This document shows positions 1-8,575 of a stretch of 64,000 nt of DNA, one piece after another (the stretch's first letter is position 1; every line of letters starts with the position of its first letter). The DNA is from Ammoniphilus oxalaticus. GTDB lineage: Bacteria; Bacillota; Bacilli; Aneurinibacillales; RAOX-1. The translations under genes and the position numbers were made by a program. Location: positions 186,001-250,000 of the forward strand of contig NZ_MCHY01000006.1 in NCBI RefSeq assembly GCF_003609605.1, given 5' to 3'. The notes beneath the pieces are model-generated. The model searched no databases. It saw nothing but the letters and a program-made list of their open reading frames with translations, and was not told where the DNA came from.

Positions 1-28
1 TTTGACAACTAACTCTGGGTGATTGTCC
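1..28 (+). repeat. Dispersed motif, copy 1
   Basis: The window opens with TTTGACAACTAACTC followed by TGGGTGATTGT. A near-identical stretch lies on the minus strand at 50590-50616, where it reads TTTTGACAACTAACTC then CAGGTAATTGT. Here it borders the 110-bp tandem array; at 50.6 kb it lies in an intergenic gap. The element may extend left of the window. Its function is unknown. Confidence 0.6.
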
Positions 29-31
29 TCA

Positions 32-912
32 TTGCGCTCATGCTCCGACCGTGAATCTCCCTTTATCCTCGTGTAGTGGGCTAAACTCCCGTTGCATCTC
101 CGCCTGGCGCGTTCTTCCGTCTGTAGCGGTCGTATCTCCCGTTGCGCTCATGCTCCGACCGTGAATCTCCCTTTATCCTCGTGTAGTGGGCTAAACTCCC
201 GTTGCATCTCCGCCCGGCGCGTTCTCCCGTCTGTAGCGGTCGTATCTCCCGTTGCGCTCATGCTCCGACCGTGAATCTCCCTTTATCCTCGTGTAGTGGA
301 CTAATCTCCCGTTGCATCTCCGCCCGGCGCGTTCTCCCGTCTGTAGCGGTCGTATCTCCCGTTGCGCTCATGCTCCGACCGTGAATCTCCCTTTATCCTC
401 GTGTAGTGGACTAATCTCCCGTTGCATCTCCGCCCGGCGCGTTCTCCCGTCTGTAGCGGTCGTATCTCCCGTTGCGCTCATGCTCCGACCGTGAATCTCC
501 CTTTATCCTCGTGTAGTGGACTAATCTCCCGTTGCATCTCCGCCCGGCGCGTTCTCCCGTCTGTAGCGGTCGTATCTCCCGTTGCGCTCATGCTCCGACC
601 GTGAATCTCCCTTTATCCTCGTGTAGTGGACTAATCTCCCGTTGCATCTCCGCCCGGCGCGTTCTCCCGTCTGTAGCGGTCGTATCTCCCGTTGCGCTCA
701 TGCTCCGACCGTGAATCTCCCTTTATCCTCGTGTAGTGGACTAATCTCCCGTTGCATCTCCGCCCGGCGCGTTCTCCCGTCTGTAGCGGTCGTATCTCCC
801 GTTGCGCTCATGCTCCGACCGTGAATCTCCCTTTATCCTCGTGTAGTGGACTAATCTCCCGTTGCATCTCCGCCCGGCGCGTTCTCCCGTCTGTAGCGGT
901 CGTATCTCCCGT
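32..912. repeat. Tandem array, eight copies of a 110-bp unit
   Basis: Units start at 32, 142, 252, 362, 472, 582, 692 and 802. Copies 3-8 look identical by eye; copies 1-2 differ at a few bases (GTGGGCTAAACTCCC instead of GTGGACTAATCTCCC), which suggests recent homogenisation. Each unit holds two related cores, CTGTAGCGG-N8-CCCGTTGCG and GTGTAGTGG-N8-CCCGTTGCA, plus a weaker third (CCGTGAATCTCCCTTTA). The arms of each core can pair as a hairpin if G-U pairs are allowed. Because 110 is not a multiple of three, the overlapping 60-codon frames crossing it are by-products and not genes. The same core recurs at 10.5 and 52 kb. Confidence 0.95.
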
Positions 913-1010
913 TAGAGAAGTCCCCACAGCCATATGACCGCACCGACTCGCGCCTCATGCGCCTCACAGTCCGCCCGTCCACCCACACGCCCCATCGCCT
1001 TTTGCCACCC

Positions 1011-1050
1011 TAAACAGAAAAAACAGGCATGGAAATTCCCACGCCTGTTT
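1011..1050 (-). terminator. Intrinsic terminator for the small minus-strand gene
   Basis: AAACAGGC (1021-1028) pairs with GCCTGTTT (1043-1050), with a further TGG/CCA pairing inside. Read on the minus strand the stem is followed by TTTTTTCTGTTT. It lies about 20 nt past the stop of the small gene at 1072-1185. Confidence 0.75.
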
Positions 1051-1071
1051 CTCTAACCTGCCCTGCATGCC

Positions 1072-1185
1072 TTAAGAACGAATCGGTCGGATTCTTCCCT
1101 TGCCTAATTTAATAAAGAAATTTCCTTCCCCATTTTTAAGCAATTTGATTCCGAAGAGGTTTACTACCATGGTGTAAAAAGCCAT
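1072..1185 (-). CDS. Small 37-residue protein of unknown function
   Basis: This short frame starts at ATG 1183-1185 behind a near-perfect ribosome binding site (AAAGGAGGTG on the minus strand, 1195-1204) and ends at TAA 1072-1074. A rho-independent terminator follows directly. The product starts MAFYTMVVNLFGIKLLKNG and ends with a basic tail (GKGRIRPIRS). It has no cysteine and no clear membrane segment. The alternating hydrophobic, glycine-containing pattern faintly recalls small GerPA/GerPF-type spore proteins, but I cannot assign it. A second ATG at 1168-1170 is possible but has no good binding site. The gene is divergent from the yfkD-like gene. The rest of 913-1352 holds only presumed promoter DNA. 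Confidence 0.6.
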   Translation of the reverse strand: MAFYTMVVNLFGIKLLKNGEGNFFIKLGKGRIRPIRS

Positions 1186-1352
1186 TGTTGTCTGTCACCT
1201 CCTTTACGCGCCCGCAAGCTGGGCTGTTATTATTAGTTTATGAAAAAGATGTCTAGTCCTATGACGAACTGTTCCTTTTACCTGCAATCTCCATTTTTAT
1301 TTAGGCAATGATCGACCATACTATCTAATGATCACCGAAGAGGAGGGTAAGT

Positions 1353-2174
1353 ATGGTCAAGAAGTACCTCATTGTTTTCGTGGCGATGTGTATGATTCAG
1401 TTGGCGCCTGTCGGGTTGGGCGCGCATCATTCAGTAGCGGCGAAAGAAGAGAAGCAAGTGAAAATCCCGGATACTGTCAAAGATATTTCGAGACACAACA
1501 CGTACCCGAATCCAGATATGGACCCGGAGTATGTGCAACCCAGTCCAACGGCGCTTGAACTGTTTAAAACGACGGACTATTCCATCGCTAATCCGAACCT
1601 GATCCGACTTTTAAATGAATCGACGATCCAATCATCGAAACTGGCGGTCGGTTTTCGGGCGAATATCTATCTAGGAAACTGGGCGCTGAATTATGAGTCG
1701 AAGGAAACGTCGTTAAACTGGGAGTACAAACAAGTAAACATCAATCACGCAGATAACCGTGGCGGCACAGATCTCGTTGAGTTATCGTATGAGCAAAATG
1801 AGGAATTTACAGCTACAGGCGGGTTAACGACGGAAGTGTTTGCCGAAGATGATGTTAAAAAATTAATGATTGCAAAAGCGAAAGAAAATACAAAATTAAA
1901 TTTAGCGTTTAAAAGCACGATTGGCAGAGGGACGAAACATGATACGATGCTAAAAGTGCCAGCCAAAAAAGTCGGCTATTTGCAAGCGTTCACCCCAGCT
2001 GCTAGTGAGCGAGGAACGGTGACGTATGGCGAAGTGTACTTAAATATTAGCGGCGGAGAAAAAAAGTTGATCATTAAAAATGTGACGCAAAAAGGGGTCG
2101 GGGCCTGGATCCCGGTTCAAGATAAGCTAACTTTTCGCTATGTCGTGGCGGATCAACCGAAGAAACAACCTTAG
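1353..2174 (+). CDS. yfkD: YfkD-like secreted protein
   Basis: The 273-residue product has an N-terminal signal peptide (basic start, hydrophobic stretch about residues 5-22, then a lysine-rich mature start). The body matches my recollection of the B. subtilis YfkD family: an N-terminal DISRHNTYPNPD-like segment, LLNESTIQSSKLAVGFRA near the middle, and YGEVYLN followed by GVGAWIPVQD near the end. Its function is unknown and it is expected outside the membrane. ATG 1353 is chosen because AGGAGGG lies 8 nt upstream. It is monocistronic, with a terminator overlapping its stop. The family assignment is from memory. Confidence 0.75.
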   Translation: MVKKYLIVFVAMCMIQLAPVGLGAHHSVAAKEEKQVKIPDTVKDISRHNTYPNPDMDPEYVQPSPTALELFKTTDYSIANPNLIRLLNESTIQSSKLAVGFRANIYLGNWALNYESKETSLNWEYKQVNINHADNRGGTDLVELSYEQNEEFTATGGLTTEVFAEDDVKKLMIAKAKENTKLNLAFKSTIGRGTKHDTMLKVPAKKVGYLQAFTPAASERGTVTYGEVYLNISGGEKKLIIKNVTQKGVGAWIPVQDKLTFRYVVADQPKKQP

Positions 2175-2204
2175 GTCTGAAATCCTTTCAGACCTTTTTG
2201 TTTT
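2173..2204 (+). terminator. Intrinsic terminator after the yfkD-like gene
   Basis: AGGTCTGAA pairs with TTCAGACCT, followed by TTTTTGTTTT. The stem begins within the stop codon of the gene. Confidence 0.85.
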
Positions 2205-2280
2205 GACACGATTCAAATGAGGAATAATGAGGATAAGAGATCTTATACGTTACGCGTGAGTTTATGAGGAGGCTTATTCG

Positions 2281-2931
2281 TTGAACGATGGTTATTTGGC
2301 GTTAATCGCCATGTGGTGTTTATTAATTGTGATTTGGAGTGGTTGGTTGGATCGTTTTTTTCGGCGACATCGTTTTTTCCCAAATTCCGCCATGCTGCTT
2401 TTTACGGGATTGAGTCTGTTTAGTTCGTGGTGGATCCTTCCCTTTTTTGCGGGTCATGTGAGGGTCATTCCTTTTTTTCTGCCGATTATCGTTGCCGCTT
2501 ACTTGTGGATTAAAGAAGCAAGCGCTAAACATCGGGTCCAGCTTGCGACGGCAAGTATTTTGATCGGCGTCTCCATTTTTCTTATGCAGCTATTGTTTCG
2601 TTTAGATCCGATTCTCATGTTTACCAATGAAAAATGGCTCGTGGCGGGCTTTACGATCCTGCTGTTATTTGTAACGGCCCAAAGGTTGTCCCATCAATGG
2701 ATTTTACTGGCGCTCGGTTTAGCTCTTAGCGATCTTTGTTTACAACTTTTTAACTGGCAAAAAACCGGATCGATGTTGCTCGGTTCCGCTTTTTTTCAGG
2801 ATGTGTGGTGGATAAGCGCCTGTGGATTGGCGGTGACTCGGTATCTTCTTGGCTTTGGAAAGTGGCCGACTGTATTTCGAAGAAAACGAGCAAAATCGAC
2901 AAGCATTGCAAGAATAGAAGAAATCAAGTAA
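2281..2931 (+). CDS. yphA: YphA-like integral membrane protein
   Basis: This 216-residue protein is almost wholly hydrophobic, with about six to seven predicted membrane segments and a basic C-terminal tail (RRKRAKSTS). It starts at TTG 2281, with GAGGAGG about 9 nt upstream. In B. subtilis a membrane protein of similar size, YphA, precedes der, so position and topology support the name. No catalytic motif is visible and the function is unknown. It lies 31 bp before der and is probably cotranscribed with it. Confidence 0.7.
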   Translation: MNDGYLALIAMWCLLIVIWSGWLDRFFRRHRFFPNSAMLLFTGLSLFSSWWILPFFAGHVRVIPFFLPIIVAAYLWIKEASAKHRVQLATASILIGVSIFLMQLLFRLDPILMFTNEKWLVAGFTILLLFVTAQRLSHQWILLALGLALSDLCLQLFNWQKTGSMLLGSAFFQDVWWISACGLAVTRYLLGFGKWPTVFRRKRAKSTSIARIEEIK

Positions 2932-2962
2932 TATAAAGGCTTGAAAGTGAGGTTGGATATAT

Positions 2963-4282
2963 ATGGCTAATCCAGTTGTGGCCATCGTCGGCAGGCCAAA
3001 TGTGGGCAAATCAACATTGTTTAATCGGATCGTAGGGGAAAGGATCTCGATCGTGGAAGACGTACCCGGTGTGACAAGGGACCGGATTTACAGTATGTCC
3101 GAATGGCTGGATCATCACTTTCATCTCATCGATACGGGTGGAATTGCGTTCGATGACCATGATGAGCTGTTAGATCATATTCGTTATCAAGCGGAATTAG
3201 CGATTGATGAGGCGGATGTGATCGTGTTCGTGGTCGATGCGACAACGGGCATTACGAGCACCGATGAAGAAGTGGCGAAAATGTTGTATCGTTCGCAAAA
3301 ACCGGTCGTATTAGCGGTTAATAAGGCGGATAACCCGGAGCGAATGGGCAACATTTATGAATTTTATTCGTTAGGATTTGATGAGCCGATCGGAGTCTCT
3401 AGTACGCACGGACTCGGGATTGGCGATCTATTAGATGCGGTCATTAAACATTTTCCGGTTAAAGCGGACGAGGAGTATAATGAGGAAGTGATTCGCGTTT
3501 CGTTGATCGGGCGACCAAATGTGGGGAAGTCATCGTTAGTAAACGCTTTGCTTGGCGAAGAACGGGTCATTGTCAGTGAAATTGCGGGGACGACACGGGA
3601 TGCGATTGATACGATGCTCACCCAAGATGATCAGGAATTTGTGATCATCGATACGGCGGGGATGCGTAAACGCGGCAAAGTGTATGAGTCGACAGAAAAG
3701 TATAGTGTGCTGCGAGCCTTGCGAGCGATTGAACGTTCAGACGTTTGCTTGACGATTATCAATGCGGAAGAAGGGATCATTGAGCAGGACAAGCGGATCG
3801 CAGGTTACGCCCATGAGGCGGGGCGAGCGGCGATTATCGTCGTCAACAAATGGGATGCGTTAGAAAAGGACGATAAAACTTTTCACCAGTTTACACAGAA
3901 AATTCGGGATGAATTTTTGTTTTTGAGTTATGCGCCGATATTATTTGTGTCAGCGAAAACGACCCAACGGATTCAACAAATTTTGCCAAAAGTGCAAGAG
4001 GTGTCTGACCAGCATGCGATGCGGATTCCAACGCACGTGTTGAATGACTTGATCCAAGAGGCGACAACAGTCACCCCGCCGCCATCAGATAAAGGGCGCA
4101 GATTGCGGATCAACTATGCGACGCAAGTGTCGGTCAAACCGCCGACGTTTGTTTTGTTTGTGAATGATACAGAATTGATGCACTTTTCATATCAACGTTA
4201 TTTAGAGAATAGAATTAGAGAAGCGTTCCCGTTTGAAGGGACACCGATTCGCATCATCGTCAGAAATAAATCAGAAAATTAA
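2963..4282 (+). CDS. der: Ribosome-assembly GTPase Der (EngA)
   Basis: The 439-residue protein has two tandem GTPase domains and a C-terminal KH-like domain, the layout unique to Der. Domain 1 starts with GRPNVGKST (about residues 10-18) and has DTGG and NKAD. Domain 2 starts with GRPNVGKSS (about 183), has DTAG and NKWD. The KH-like part spans about 355-435. Der is essential for maturation of the 50S ribosomal subunit. The length equals the family norm. A moderate binding site (AAGTGAGG) precedes ATG 2963. It sits in a yphA-der-plsY-gpsA run. Confidence 0.98.
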   Translation: MANPVVAIVGRPNVGKSTLFNRIVGERISIVEDVPGVTRDRIYSMSEWLDHHFHLIDTGGIAFDDHDELLDHIRYQAELAIDEADVIVFVVDATTGITSTDEEVAKMLYRSQKPVVLAVNKADNPERMGNIYEFYSLGFDEPIGVSSTHGLGIGDLLDAVIKHFPVKADEEYNEEVIRVSLIGRPNVGKSSLVNALLGEERVIVSEIAGTTRDAIDTMLTQDDQEFVIIDTAGMRKRGKVYESTEKYSVLRALRAIERSDVCLTIINAEEGIIEQDKRIAGYAHEAGRAAIIVVNKWDALEKDDKTFHQFTQKIRDEFLFLSYAPILFVSAKTTQRIQQILPKVQEVSDQHAMRIPTHVLNDLIQEATTVTPPPSDKGRRLRINYATQVSVKPPTFVLFVNDTELMHFSYQRYLENRIREAFPFEGTPIRIIVRNKSEN

Positions 4283-4333
4283 AGGTGATGCGGCGGGCGG
4301 GATAAGAGCGCGTATAAGGGAGAGGGAACAAAC

Positions 4334-4927
4334 ATGATCATCTGGGTGGCTGCGCTGATCGGCTACCTTTTAGGCTCGATTAGCTTTAGTTTTATTATTG
4401 CCAAGCGGGTAGCGGGGATCGATATTCGACAGCATGGCAGCGGCAATGCGGGCGCCACGAATACGTTGCGGGTGTTAGGCAAAGGCGCGGGAATCCTTGT
4501 GCTGCTATTGGACGCGCTAAAAGGGATCGTTGCGGTTGGACTAGCGTCGTTGATTGCGGACGGAAACGCAACCGCGGTCGCGCTGGCGGGATTAGCGGCG
4601 ATACTCGGGCATAATTGGCCGGTTTTCTTTGGTTTTCGCGGAGGTAAAGGTGTGGCGACAACGGTTGGCGTCATCGCTTCGCTTTCATTTTTCGTATTTA
4701 TCTGGGCCGTTGTCGTCACCGTGATCGTCATCTTTTTAACGCGTTATGTATCGCTTGGTTCACTTGTCTTTTTTACATTGGCGCCGATATTAATGTTTAT
4801 TCATGGCGATCCTGGGCCGTATGTGTTAACGACGTTGGCGATTGCCGCGCTCGGCTTTGTCCGTCATCATGAGAATATTGCGCGCCTAATTAAGGGCACA
4901 GAAAATAAACTGGGCGCATCGAAGTGA
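4334..4927 (+). CDS. plsY: Glycerol-3-phosphate acyltransferase PlsY
   Basis: PlsY transfers the acyl group from acyl-phosphate to glycerol-3-phosphate, the first step of phospholipid synthesis, at the membrane. The 197-residue protein has about five membrane segments and the family loops GSGNAGATNTLRVLGKG (about 37-53) and GHNWPVFFGFRGGKGVAT (about 96-113). The binding site GGGAGAGGG precedes ATG 4334. Its pairing with gpsA, which makes its substrate, is functionally coherent. Confidence 0.97.
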   Translation: MIIWVAALIGYLLGSISFSFIIAKRVAGIDIRQHGSGNAGATNTLRVLGKGAGILVLLLDALKGIVAVGLASLIADGNATAVALAGLAAILGHNWPVFFGFRGGKGVATTVGVIASLSFFVFIWAVVVTVIVIFLTRYVSLGSLVFFTLAPILMFIHGDPGPYVLTTLAIAALGFVRHHENIARLIKGTENKLGASK

Positions 4928-4967
4928 TAAGTGTTGGCCGAGAATGGAAATGGGGGTTGGGAAAGCA

Positions 4968-5984
4968 ATGCAAATCGGTTTGATTGGAGCGGGCAGTTGG
5001 GGAACGGCGCTAGCGACGGTGTTGGCGAACAACGGACATGAGGTGACAATCTGGACGCGGCGACAACAGCAGGCGGAAGAAATCACAAGTCAGCATACGA
5101 ATCGGCGTTATTTGCCTGGGATTGAGTTGCCGTCAACGATTACGGCAACGACGAACTTGCAACAAGCCATTGAAGGGAAAGCGATGATCTTATTTGTAAT
5201 TCCGTCGCATAGCATTCGCGAAACGGCGCGCCAAGCGACCCCCTTTTTAAGCGAGCGGATGTTGCTCGTTCATGCGGTCAAGGGAATCGAATTAGAAACA
5301 CATAAGCGCATGTCAGAAATTATAAAGGAAGAAATACCGTCCGCTTTACATAATCGGTTGGTGGTCTTGTCCGGACCGAGTCATGCGGAAGAGGTGAGTC
5401 GTCAGTCGCCGACAACGGTCGTCGTTGCGGCGGATCAAATCGAGACGGCGGAAGAAGCGCAGGACATTTTTATGAGCCCGTATTTTCGGGTGTACACCAA
5501 TCCCGATGTGGTTGGCCTTGAATTAGGCGGCGCCTTGAAAAATATTATCGCTTTAGGGGCGGGCTTGTCGGATGGACTTGGGTTTGGCGATAACGCAAAA
5601 GCGGCGTTAATGACAAGGGGTTTAGCGGAAATTAGTCGGCTCGGTGTTCGTCTTGGAGCGGATCCACTTACTTTTTCTGGATTAGCGGGTGTAGGCGACT
5701 TGATCGTCACCTGCACGAGTCAACATAGCCGGAATTGGCGAGCGGGCAACCTGCTAGGGAAGGGCAACTCCTTACAACAAGTGTTGGACGAAATGGGGAT
5801 GGTTGTCGAAGGGGTCAAAACGACCCAGGCGGCCTATGAATTGGCAACAAGCCTTGGAGTTGAGATGCCTATTACGCGCGAATTGTATAACGTCCTGTTC
5901 GCCGATAAATGCCCGCGTAACGCCGTCGAAGATCTAATGGGCCGTTTAAAAAAGCATGAGATGGAAGACCTCGCACAAAACTAG
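4968..5984 (+). CDS. gpsA: Glycerol-3-phosphate dehydrogenase [NAD(P)+]
   Basis: GpsA reduces dihydroxyacetone phosphate to sn-glycerol-3-phosphate for lipid synthesis. The N-terminal nucleotide fold shows GAGSWGTALATVLANNGH. The substrate domain shows KNIIALGAGLSDGLGFGDN and KAALMTRGLAE. I prefer ATG 4968 (MQIGLIGAGSWG), which puts the nucleotide motif at its usual place and has G-rich pairing upstream; an in-frame ATG at 4944 would add eight residues and lacks a convincing binding site. The length, 338 residues, is normal. Confidence 0.96.
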   Translation: MQIGLIGAGSWGTALATVLANNGHEVTIWTRRQQQAEEITSQHTNRRYLPGIELPSTITATTNLQQAIEGKAMILFVIPSHSIRETARQATPFLSERMLLVHAVKGIELETHKRMSEIIKEEIPSALHNRLVVLSGPSHAEEVSRQSPTTVVVAADQIETAEEAQDIFMSPYFRVYTNPDVVGLELGGALKNIIALGAGLSDGLGFGDNAKAALMTRGLAEISRLGVRLGADPLTFSGLAGVGDLIVTCTSQHSRNWRAGNLLGKGNSLQQVLDEMGMVVEGVKTTQAAYELATSLGVEMPITRELYNVLFADKCPRNAVEDLMGRLKKHEMEDLAQN

Positions 5985-6039
5985 GCGTCTCCTCATAACA
6001 TGGTGGTGAACCTACTTATAAGGAGGAGGCCCCCACAAC

Positions 6040-6324
6040 ATGTCAAAAGATTTTAGAAGACGTCTGTTTGATAAATTACAGAAAAAAACGAATGCGTCGA
6101 TCGATGCGAAAGAAATTGAAGCATTGGCGAATAAAGTCGACCGAAAATCGTTAGGCAATGAAGAAAAGTTATTAGGCTTGATTCGTCAAGTGTCGAAGTT
6201 GGCCAATGTCAATTTGAGCAAAGAAAAAGAGGCGCGCATTTTACAGTATTTAAAGAAGAACGATATTCAAAATGCAGATATGAAGACGTTGCTCTCGTTA
6301 ATGAGCAAAAATTTAGATAAATAG
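6040..6324 (+). CDS. spoVIF: SpoVIF-like sporulation protein
   Basis: This 94-residue charged, helical protein starts MSKDFRRRLFDKLQKKTN and contains ALANKVDRKS, LIRQVSKLANV and a C-terminal LMSKNLDK. This resembles the stage VI sporulation protein F family (YjcC/SpoVIF), needed in B. subtilis for spore coat assembly. A very strong binding site (AAGGAGGAGG) lies upstream. In B. subtilis the gene is elsewhere; here it follows gpsA, before another minus-strand gene. A terminator at 6437-6472 ends the unit. Confidence 0.8.
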   Translation: MSKDFRRRLFDKLQKKTNASIDAKEIEALANKVDRKSLGNEEKLLGLIRQVSKLANVNLSKEKEARILQYLKKNDIQNADMKTLLSLMSKNLDK

Positions 6325-6436
6325 ATTTTTCGTAGCGAGAATGGGCTATTCGCGATGTTACGGACTATTCACTGTCCACATAGAATGATATTGGGTTCTA
6401 AATAACGAAGCCTTTAACGAGGGCTAAGGTACAGTT

Positions 6437-6472
6437 AAAAGAGGCGCGGGAAACTACCGTGACCTCTTTTTA
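6437..6472 (+). terminator. Intrinsic terminator after the SpoVIF-like gene
   Basis: AAAAGAGG...CGG pairs with CCG...CCTCTTTT, followed by TTTAATTTT. It lies between this gene and the convergent gene at 6546-6941 and may serve both. Confidence 0.75.
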
Positions 6473-6545
6473 ATTTTGGCCTAAAAACGAGAGAAGGCTT
6501 TTACCATCTCTGAAGAAGACAGTAAGAGCCAAGTCCGCGCATTCT

Positions 6546-6941
6546 TTATTCTTTTTTGGTCGGTTCTTCTTCCACCATCGTCTCCACTAATGCTTGCACG
6601 AGCGGAGATTGCAAGAGATTCATCACCTGTTTAAAATCGATATTTTGAAAAGATTTGAGTAGATTGCTCGGATTGCCGCTTGACTTGCTCGGGCTGTTTA
6701 ACTTTTCAATCGCATCCATCACATGAAAAAGGGTATCCATCGTTTTTTCCATTTGCTCAAGCTGTTCGCGAAACCCCCTCATTTGATTTCGGATCGTGAG
6801 GAGCGAATGTTTCGTTTGACTGGGATCCTGCTTCGGAGAGACTAGCTTCGCCGCCATCGGCTTGGGACGGGGCGCGGGGCCTGGAGTTCTTCTGCGTTTC
6901 GACGATTGCGGTTTTCTCCAAAGCTGTTGATTTAAGTACAT
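6546..6941 (-). CDS. Small coiled-coil protein of unknown function
   Basis: This 131-residue product starts MYLNQQLWRKP. The N-terminal 45 residues are basic and proline-rich (RTPGPAPRPKP), then comes a coiled-coil-like stretch (about 60-95), and a C-terminal segment QNIDFKQVMNLLQSPLVQAL. I choose ATG 6941, with GAGAGGAG 7 nt upstream; the longer frame from 6968 has no such site. It is convergent with the SpoVIF-like gene and divergent from the DUF2768 gene. The disordered basic head plus short helical tail resembles several spore-associated Bacillales proteins, and its architecture is like the protein at 35156-35842, but no family is recognised. Confidence 0.65.
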   Translation of the reverse strand: MYLNQQLWRKPQSSKRRRTPGPAPRPKPMAAKLVSPKQDPSQTKHSLLTIRNQMRGFREQLEQMEKTMDTLFHVMDAIEKLNSPSKSSGNPSNLLKSFQNIDFKQVMNLLQSPLVQALVETMVEEEPTKKE

Positions 6942-7087
6942 ATTGAAAACTCCTCTCAAAAAAAACATACAACTTTCTCTTTTCTATCGTATTCGATGTT
7001 TGCCCAAAAGGTTCTTTGCAGTCGAGATATGCTATAATAGGAGAGATTTTAATCGAATTTAATTCATAGAAAGAGGGAGTAGCTACT

Positions 7088-7258
7088 GTGGATAAGGAGA
7101 TGGCATCGCTCGTGGCGATCGGCTTGATGTTTTTAGCAAACGTCTTGATCGTATTCGCTCGTAAAAAATTACGCGGATTTTTCCGTTTCAGCGTTTCCTT
7201 CATTGCATTTATCTTACTTTTACCATCCTTTCTGCTTATCCTAGCCGTATTGTTATGA
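7088..7258 (+). CDS. yphE: DUF2768-type small membrane protein (YphE-like)
   Basis: The 56-residue product starts MDKEMASLVAIGLMFLANV and has two membrane helices separated by a basic loop (FARKKLRGFFRF). This matches the short DUF2768 family, which in B. subtilis lies between gpsA and spoIVA as yphE. GTG 7088 is chosen because AAAGAGGGAG lies upstream; the in-frame ATG at 7100 directly abuts an AAGGAG with no spacing. The stop overlaps the start of the ferredoxin gene (ATGA, 7255-7258), so the two are translationally coupled. Function unknown. Confidence 0.75.
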   Translation: MDKEMASLVAIGLMFLANVLIVFARKKLRGFFRFSVSFIAFILLLPSFLLILAVLL

Positions 7259-7611
7259 AAACATCCGTTACATTTCAACCAAAAGGGAAAGTCGTTTCCG
7301 TTAACAAGGGTGAAATTTTATTGCAGACCGCTTTGAAAAATCGGGTCTACATTAACAATAGATGCGGGGGAAAAGGATCCTGTACGACGTGTAAAATTCA
7401 AATTTTGTCAGATCAAGACGGTGTGTCGTTTCCTTCGCCGCGAGAAAAGCGGTTGTTAAGCGAAGAGGACTTAGCCGTCGGAATTCGGCTTGCCTGTCAA
7501 ACGCGCGTCTTTGAACGGTGTGAGGTATCCATTATCGAAAACACATGGAAATCAATCGTAAATAGAAACAGATCATCGAAACAATCGGTAGAAGAGGAGA
7601 CAGAAGAATGA
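7255..7611 (+). CDS. [2Fe-2S] ferredoxin
   Basis: The 118-residue protein has the plant/adrenodoxin-type cluster pattern: Cys37-X5-Cys43-X2-Cys46 (CGGKGSCTTC) and the fourth ligand at Cys81 (RLACQT). The N-terminal part is a beta-grasp-like start (VTFQPKGKVVSVNKGE). The last 25 residues are polar and acidic. It should carry single electrons in the cytoplasm; the partner is unknown. It is coupled by 4-nt overlaps to the genes on both sides (yphE-like and yphF-like). I do not recall a ferredoxin at this place in B. subtilis. Confidence 0.9.
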   Translation: MKTSVTFQPKGKVVSVNKGEILLQTALKNRVYINNRCGGKGSCTTCKIQILSDQDGVSFPSPREKRLLSEEDLAVGIRLACQTRVFERCEVSIIENTWKSIVNRNRSSKQSVEEETEE

Positions 7612-8345
7612 AAGGGTTGAAAAACGGCGTACGATGGCTCGCCTTCAGCATGGCGCTGGCGTTGCTGTTAACGGGATGCATGTACCCGCAGGAGCGTCGC
7701 ATGGAAAATCAATTGCCAATTGAACAACAAGTATCCCTCGTTCAGGACGCGGTTGAAGCCTATCAGACGGAGACGGGCGTATTACCGATCGTGACGCGAG
7801 ACGCGAGCACGCCTATTTATGAGAAATACCCGCTTGATTTTCAAAAACTTAATCAGCGTTACATGCCGTATATCCCAGGTGGGGCATTTGAACAGGGCGG
7901 ACCTTATTTATTTGTGTTGACGAATGTAGAAGTAGAGCCGACGGTTCGCTTAATCGATCTGAGATTAGCGGATCAAGTGGCCACGATTCAATTGAAAATT
8001 CAATTTTATCTTGAAACGAAGAAAGAAATGCCGATTGCGGGTCCGTATCCAGGCGGGTCCGGCTATCAAGAAATTGACTTTAAGAAGATCGGTATTAGTA
8101 ACGATAAAACGACGGTAGTCAGTCCAATCACAGGCGATCCGCTGCCGATCATTCTATCTGCGGACGGGGTTGTTGGGATCGATTACCAAACGGACTTGGA
8201 CAAGATCAGCGCCAGCAACAACGAACAGCTGGAAACGCGGACCGAGCTTCGCGATCTAATCCCAGATCATTCACTATATGCGCCGACAAAATCCTTTGCT
8301 TACGCGCTTCGTGACGGCGAGATTAGGCTAGCTGAAACGAATTAA
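7608..8345 (+). CDS. yphF: YphF-like lipoprotein
   Basis: The 245-residue protein has a lipoprotein signal peptide ending in LLTGC (lipid-modified Cys about residue 24). The mature part starts with a helix (EQQVSLVQDAVEAYQTETGVLP), followed by a mixed beta region with PYPGGSGYQEIDF. B. subtilis YphF, a lipoprotein of about the same length, occupies the same place before spoIVA. Its function is unknown. It should be anchored on the outer face of the membrane, possibly of the forespore. The last gene of the coupled trio; a terminator follows. Confidence 0.75.
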   Translation: MKGLKNGVRWLAFSMALALLLTGCMYPQERRMENQLPIEQQVSLVQDAVEAYQTETGVLPIVTRDASTPIYEKYPLDFQKLNQRYMPYIPGGAFEQGGPYLFVLTNVEVEPTVRLIDLRLADQVATIQLKIQFYLETKKEMPIAGPYPGGSGYQEIDFKKIGISNDKTTVVSPITGDPLPIILSADGVVGIDYQTDLDKISASNNEQLETRTELRDLIPDHSLYAPTKSFAYALRDGEIRLAETN

Positions 8346-8430
8346 ACAAACCACAAAACATAAAAATACGAGTCATACTCGCGTAGTCCATGCCATAGAC
8401 TGTATAAAAGGCAATGGGGCGCGAGGGACG

Positions 8431-8466
8431 AGAGCAATTGCGCCACAAGCCAATTGCTCTTTTTTT
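8431..8466 (+). terminator. Intrinsic terminator after yphF
   Basis: AGAGCAATTG (8431-8440) pairs perfectly with CAATTGCTCT (8451-8460), followed by seven T residues. Confidence 0.9.
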
Positions 8467-8486
8467 ATTGGATGAGCGGAACATTA

Positions 8487-8515
8487 ATCATAATGACCGA
8501 TTCATCTCATATATT
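8487..8515 (+). promoter_or_regulatory. Possible sigma-E/K-type promoter of spoIVA
   Basis: CATATATT (8508-8515, followed by A) fits the -10 pattern of mother-cell sigma factors (CATANNNTA). ATCATAAT lies about 13 nt upstream, where sigma-E has an ATATT-like element. Known control of spoIVA by sigma-E supports it; the match is imperfect. Confidence 0.5.
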
Positions 8516-8575
8516 ATAACGTCATCATATTTTAACTGAATTCTAGCACCCATTATCGAAAGGGAGGTAAGTATA

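Noticed and set aside
32-912. CRISPR array
   Set aside because: The units are direct tandem copies with no unique spacers, and no cas genes are present.
92-937. Seven overlapping 60-codon frames of nearly identical sequence
   Set aside because: They follow from the 110-bp repeat; the period is not a multiple of three, the frames overlap one another and none has a ribosome binding site.
1328-1558. 76-codon frame at the start of the yfkD-like gene
   Set aside because: It overlaps the better-supported frame, which has a signal peptide and a good binding site.
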